From Adiantum capillus-veneris (taxonomy: Eukaryota > Streptophyta > Polypodiopsida > Polypodiales > Pteridaceae), in assembly GCA_014529385.2 (NCBI GenBank), contig CM043967.1, positions 3,626,001-3,686,000 of the forward strand: DNA of 60,000 nucleotides. Direction: 5' to 3'. The notes under the pieces were generated by a model that did no database searches, had not been told where the DNA came from, and worked only from the letters and a program-made list of their open reading frames with translations. A program made the position numbers and the translations under genes. Below are positions 56,871 to 60,000 of this stretch, piece by piece (positions within the stretch are counted from its first letter, which is position 1; the number at the start of each line of letters is the position of its first letter).

Positions 56871-58357
56871 ATAAATAGAATTTATCATTTAATACTGAAG
56901 CCAGAGTATATAGGGAGAAATAGATAAAGGGAGAGAGATAGAAAGGGAGAAGATCGACACAGTACTGGGGACCAAAAGAGGGGTTGGTCCCCCCCCGTAA
57001 TAGTATCTTTACTACTGAGGAGAAGTCTATACAAGCACTTGAACCGAACGTATTACCATGTTCGTTCTAGAATAAGACTTGATGGTTCCTGAAAGCCTCA
57101 GCTTCCGATTCCTAGGGCAAAACCCTATACCAAGGAAATTCCGTTCCTTATTCCAAATCCTTGAGAACCAAGGTTCTCGCCTCTGGATCTCACCTTTCAA
57201 ACTCAGGGCATAACATCCCTGCAACTCTCTTTTCCAACTCTGTTTCCAGAGTCCTCTTCCCGCAAAACAACTCTGCTTTCCTAGACGTGAAGTCCTTACT
57301 TGGGAATCCCAACTTCCGGATCACAACTTGAGAGACTACCTCTCTCCGATCCATGGATCTACTTCCCAAACTCGGGTACGAAACCCTTGGGCTGATCTGG
57401 CTCTAATTTCTCAGAGCGCTTTCTCTTGCAGAGGCTCATGCCTTCCTCTGCTCCTACTCCCTCACTAAGAGGAAGTACTCCTGCAAACAAATACTTAGAG
57501 ATCATAACATGCAAATCGTTACCTTCAAAGTCTCGACGCTCGAAACGCAACTCGGTTCTCGAAAAGAAATTCCCCGAAAGAGATTCTCTACATAGAAAAT
57601 CCTCTCTTCCAATCCTACACACAAAAGAGGTGCGTTCCTGGGTTCCTTCTCGTAAATCAGCCCCGTCTACGACGTTTATGGGCTGAAAACAAAGAAAAAC
57701 AGCAACTTGTCGCGATGGAAACACGCTTCGTAGGCACTTCTTCGTGAGGGAACTCGCGCACTGGGTCTTGGCGACATCTGGTAACTTGGGGCAGCCATGG
57801 GCATCAACGGCAACGTCTTCTTTACGGCTGAAATCTGCAGCGGCATCTCCTCCTTGCAAAGATTGGTCTTCCCTCTGGGAGAGGGCGTGTGATGCCTTTA
57901 TAGCTCCTTGGCCATGGCAAAGATAGCTGCTCGCGTAGAGATCGCGGCCGTTTTTTTTTTCACCCCGATGTTCTGCCAGAAAAAGAGGAAGATAAAACAC
58001 TGGCTGATCTGTTGCCTTATTTATCAGATGGCTGCCCATTTATTAAATGGGCGGCCGGCTTATTTTAAAAATAGTTTGAATATGCCCAAAAACTCAATAA
58101 AACCTTACAAGTTAAAAACAATGCTTTCACAGCACTTCCAGGCGTCTCTGGATGCAATCACATGCATAGTTGCAATGCAGACATAGACTTCCTCGCGGGA
58201 AAGCATCTGCTTTCCCGAAAAGCAATCCCGCTTTCTCAGAAAGCATCTGTTTTTCCTCAAAGATTCCTCTGAACCCATCTTCATTCAAGTGCTTGCTTTT
58301 CCTTATGCACAATTCCAACACAGTTCGGAATTTCCTCTTGACTATGAATATCCCCTT
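56871..58357. repeat. Unassigned region, probably LTR-like
   Basis: A 226-codon minus-strand ORF (57359-58039) and several plus ORFs exist, but composition and content match no family I know. Repeated pieces such as TTCTCAGA, GAAAAGCAATCCC and GAAAGCATCTG suggest repeat DNA. No TG...CA boundaries could be fixed. Confidence 0.35.
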
Positions 58358-58815
58358 TCCGATGCACCCGTCACCCACCTTGTGACGCATCAGGAATACC
58401 CATCACCTAGTCCTTTCCTACCGAACTTAATGTACAATCTCCTTCACGATGCTCTATGTCACCCATCCTATGGCGCATCAGAGATGTCTGTTCCCGGATG
58501 GTCGAATACTTCTTTCCGATGCTCCCCGTCACCCATCGGATGTGACGCATCAGAAGTACCCGTTCCTGGTGGCCTTACAGATATTCCCGTTCTCAGTGCT
58601 CCCGACATTACTTTGAATGACGCACTAGGAATACTCTGTATTGGGATGTCTCCAGTGAGAAAAACCCTCTCACTTAAAATTCCAATAATTCATTTAGAAT
58701 TATTTTTCCTTGTGTTCCAAGCGAGAAAACCCTCTCACTTATAAATCCAATAATTCATTTAGAATTATTTTTATGTCAGATAAAGCCAATTTAGCAACAT
58801 CCCTCTCACTTATAA
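58358..58815. repeat. Two sets of short tandem repeats
   Basis: Set one starts at 58361, 58448 and 58518: GATGC, then GTCACCCA, then G-CGCATCAG, a diverged 70-87 bp unit. Set two is at about 58657 and 58723 with a partial third near 58800: GAGAAAACCCTCTCACTTA and AATAATTCATTTAGAATTAT, 66 bp apart. Confidence 0.75.
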
Positions 58816-59069
58816 ACAGTTGTCCTCAACTGTAGAGGTCCAACTGAATTGCAGGGGAGAAACCGGGAAACAAAATTCCAAATCTTGCCCAATGGTGAGT
58901 TGAGCTGGTCCTTTCTTTGTAGAGAATTTAAAAAGTAAATTAAACAAAAAAAATCCATAATTCAATACTTACCTTACTATTTCATGTCCTTCCTCTAGTA
59001 CCTCGAGGATATCCTTCACCATTCATCAAACTTACGAGCCATGTAAGAACTCGTCATTCACGTCTTTCC

Positions 59070-59620
59070 GAGAATCTGTTAACTCAATTCCACCTTTACT
59101 CCCAAGAAGAATAATCCCCTTAAAAAATCAATTCAGGTCTATGTCCTTGCGCATAACCTTGCGTTATTATTCCTGAGGATATTAAACATCTTATGTCCTC
59201 CCGCATAGGGCAGGTCGAGAGCATTAAGCTCGTGTGAATCTTCCTATCGTTGGCAGACAAAGTGTGTCATTTTACCAAAGTAAGTTCTTATTCCGGGCCT
59301 TTGCTTTGGGTAGGCCAATTGTTTTGATCCAAAGTTTCCTTATCCGAGACTCTGTTAATTTGATTCCGTCTTTTCAAATTCGAGAAGAATAATCTTCCGA
59401 GAAATCAATCTAGGTATCTCTCCTCGTGCATAATCCTGCGCTGTTAGCCCAGAGGGTATTAAACCTCTTGTGTCCTCCCACATAGGGAATGCCCAAGTCA
59501 TAGAGCATTAGGCTCGATGTCTTTCTTTCACAATTTGCGATCAACTTAAAGAAGGTTCTTATTCCGGGCCGTCGCTCAACGTAGGCGGACGGTTCCAATC
59601 CAAAGATTCCTTGTACACGG
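59070..59620. repeat. Tandem duplication, period about 275 bp
   Basis: Two copies share AGAAGAATAATC, GCATAA-CCTGCG, GGATATTAAAC / GGTATTAAAC, TGTCCTCCCRCATAGGG, AGAGCATTA and TTCTTATTCCGGGCC. Intervals between matching blocks are 271-278 bp. No gene is recognised from 58816 to the window end. Confidence 0.75.
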
Positions 59621-60000
59621 CGGCACTTCCTTCCAATCTTTTCCTCCTGCGAGTTATTACCACCATCAGTGTTTTCTAGACGCCCATTGGAGTCTCTTCC
59701 TTACAAAATCATATAAAAAATGATTCACCTTGCGAGCATCAATGACGCCTTGCAAAATCTCAGGCAGATAGGATTCTAGCCATAGCATTTTCTGAATGTA
59801 CGTTCAAACCCGGTTCATAATAGAGCATACCCTCTTTGTTTCTCAGGGATGTTCTCCCATATGTAATTCTTACCATTTTGAAACGGCTGGTGAACTATAT
59901 TCTTACGAACATAATAGTTCAAATTTATTCCAACAGCGTGTAAATGCTACTTGACCTGCTCATGGAGAAACATATACCGCAACCAAAAGTTGCTTCTGTA

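Noticed and set aside
57359-58039. 226-codon minus-strand ORF
   Set aside because: No recognisable domain, it lies in repeat-rich DNA and has no splice or transposon partner. An open frame of this length can arise by chance here.
58358-59620. CRISPR-like array
   Set aside because: The units are long, diverged tandem duplications without constant short repeats and unique spacers. The window is eukaryotic.

Overview
The window looks like nuclear DNA of a land plant with a large, repeat-filled genome. The evidence is spliced GT-AG host genes, a plastid-type thioredoxin, L1-like LINEs, Ty3/Gypsy chromovirus pieces and many long (GA/CT)n and poly-C tracts. A fern or other seed-free plant would fit, but the sequence alone does not settle this. 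Only two ordinary host genes are clear. The first is the C-terminal two thirds of VPS11, a HOPS/CORVET tethering subunit (15 exons, 9408-13157, plus). The second is the first part of a WCRKC-type thioredoxin-like gene (three exons, 39709-40484, plus). Both are incomplete in the window and both are bordered by retrotransposons.

Layout. 1-2246: minus-strand Gypsy elements, one (LTR 456-1177) sitting inside the gag of another. 2247-8892: one plus-strand L1-like LINE (ORF1, endonuclease, RT, zinc knuckle) cut by two solo LTRs and by a hAT-like MITE. 9408-13157: VPS11. 13732-18160: three more LINE copies or fragments. 18180-19900: two tandem fragments of a different LINE. 20931-24620: a decayed, intron-containing minus-strand gene whose C-terminus resembles a DNA N4/N6-methylase. 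27250-29400: a plus-strand remnant of a MULE/SWIM-type transposase-like gene. 30690-38115: a second LINE, split by a gag-only LTR element (31003-34523). 38140-39345: poly-G, two tRNA-like SINE-type sequences and short tandem repeats. 39709-40484: the thioredoxin-like gene. 41415-43621: two 5'-truncated LINEs. 43640-46410: a Gypsy remnant with gag fused by deletion to a chromodomain and 3' LTR. 46898-54560: a third LINE (minus) carrying a truncated gag-pro Gypsy element (48514-52303) and a solo LTR (52882-54284). 54561-56870: 3' LTR plus integrase/chromodomain of another Gypsy copy. 56870-60000: unrecognised repeats.

Together these show an older layer of L1-like LINEs repeatedly invaded by one related group of LTR elements. 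The LTRs begin TGTCAC on their sense strand and most carry a shared AATAAAGAAATACCGAAA block. Several LINE 3' ends run straight into a (CT)n tract, so at least part of the microsatellite load appears linked to LINE insertion. All coding claims come from reading translations and splice signals by eye. No database search was possible.
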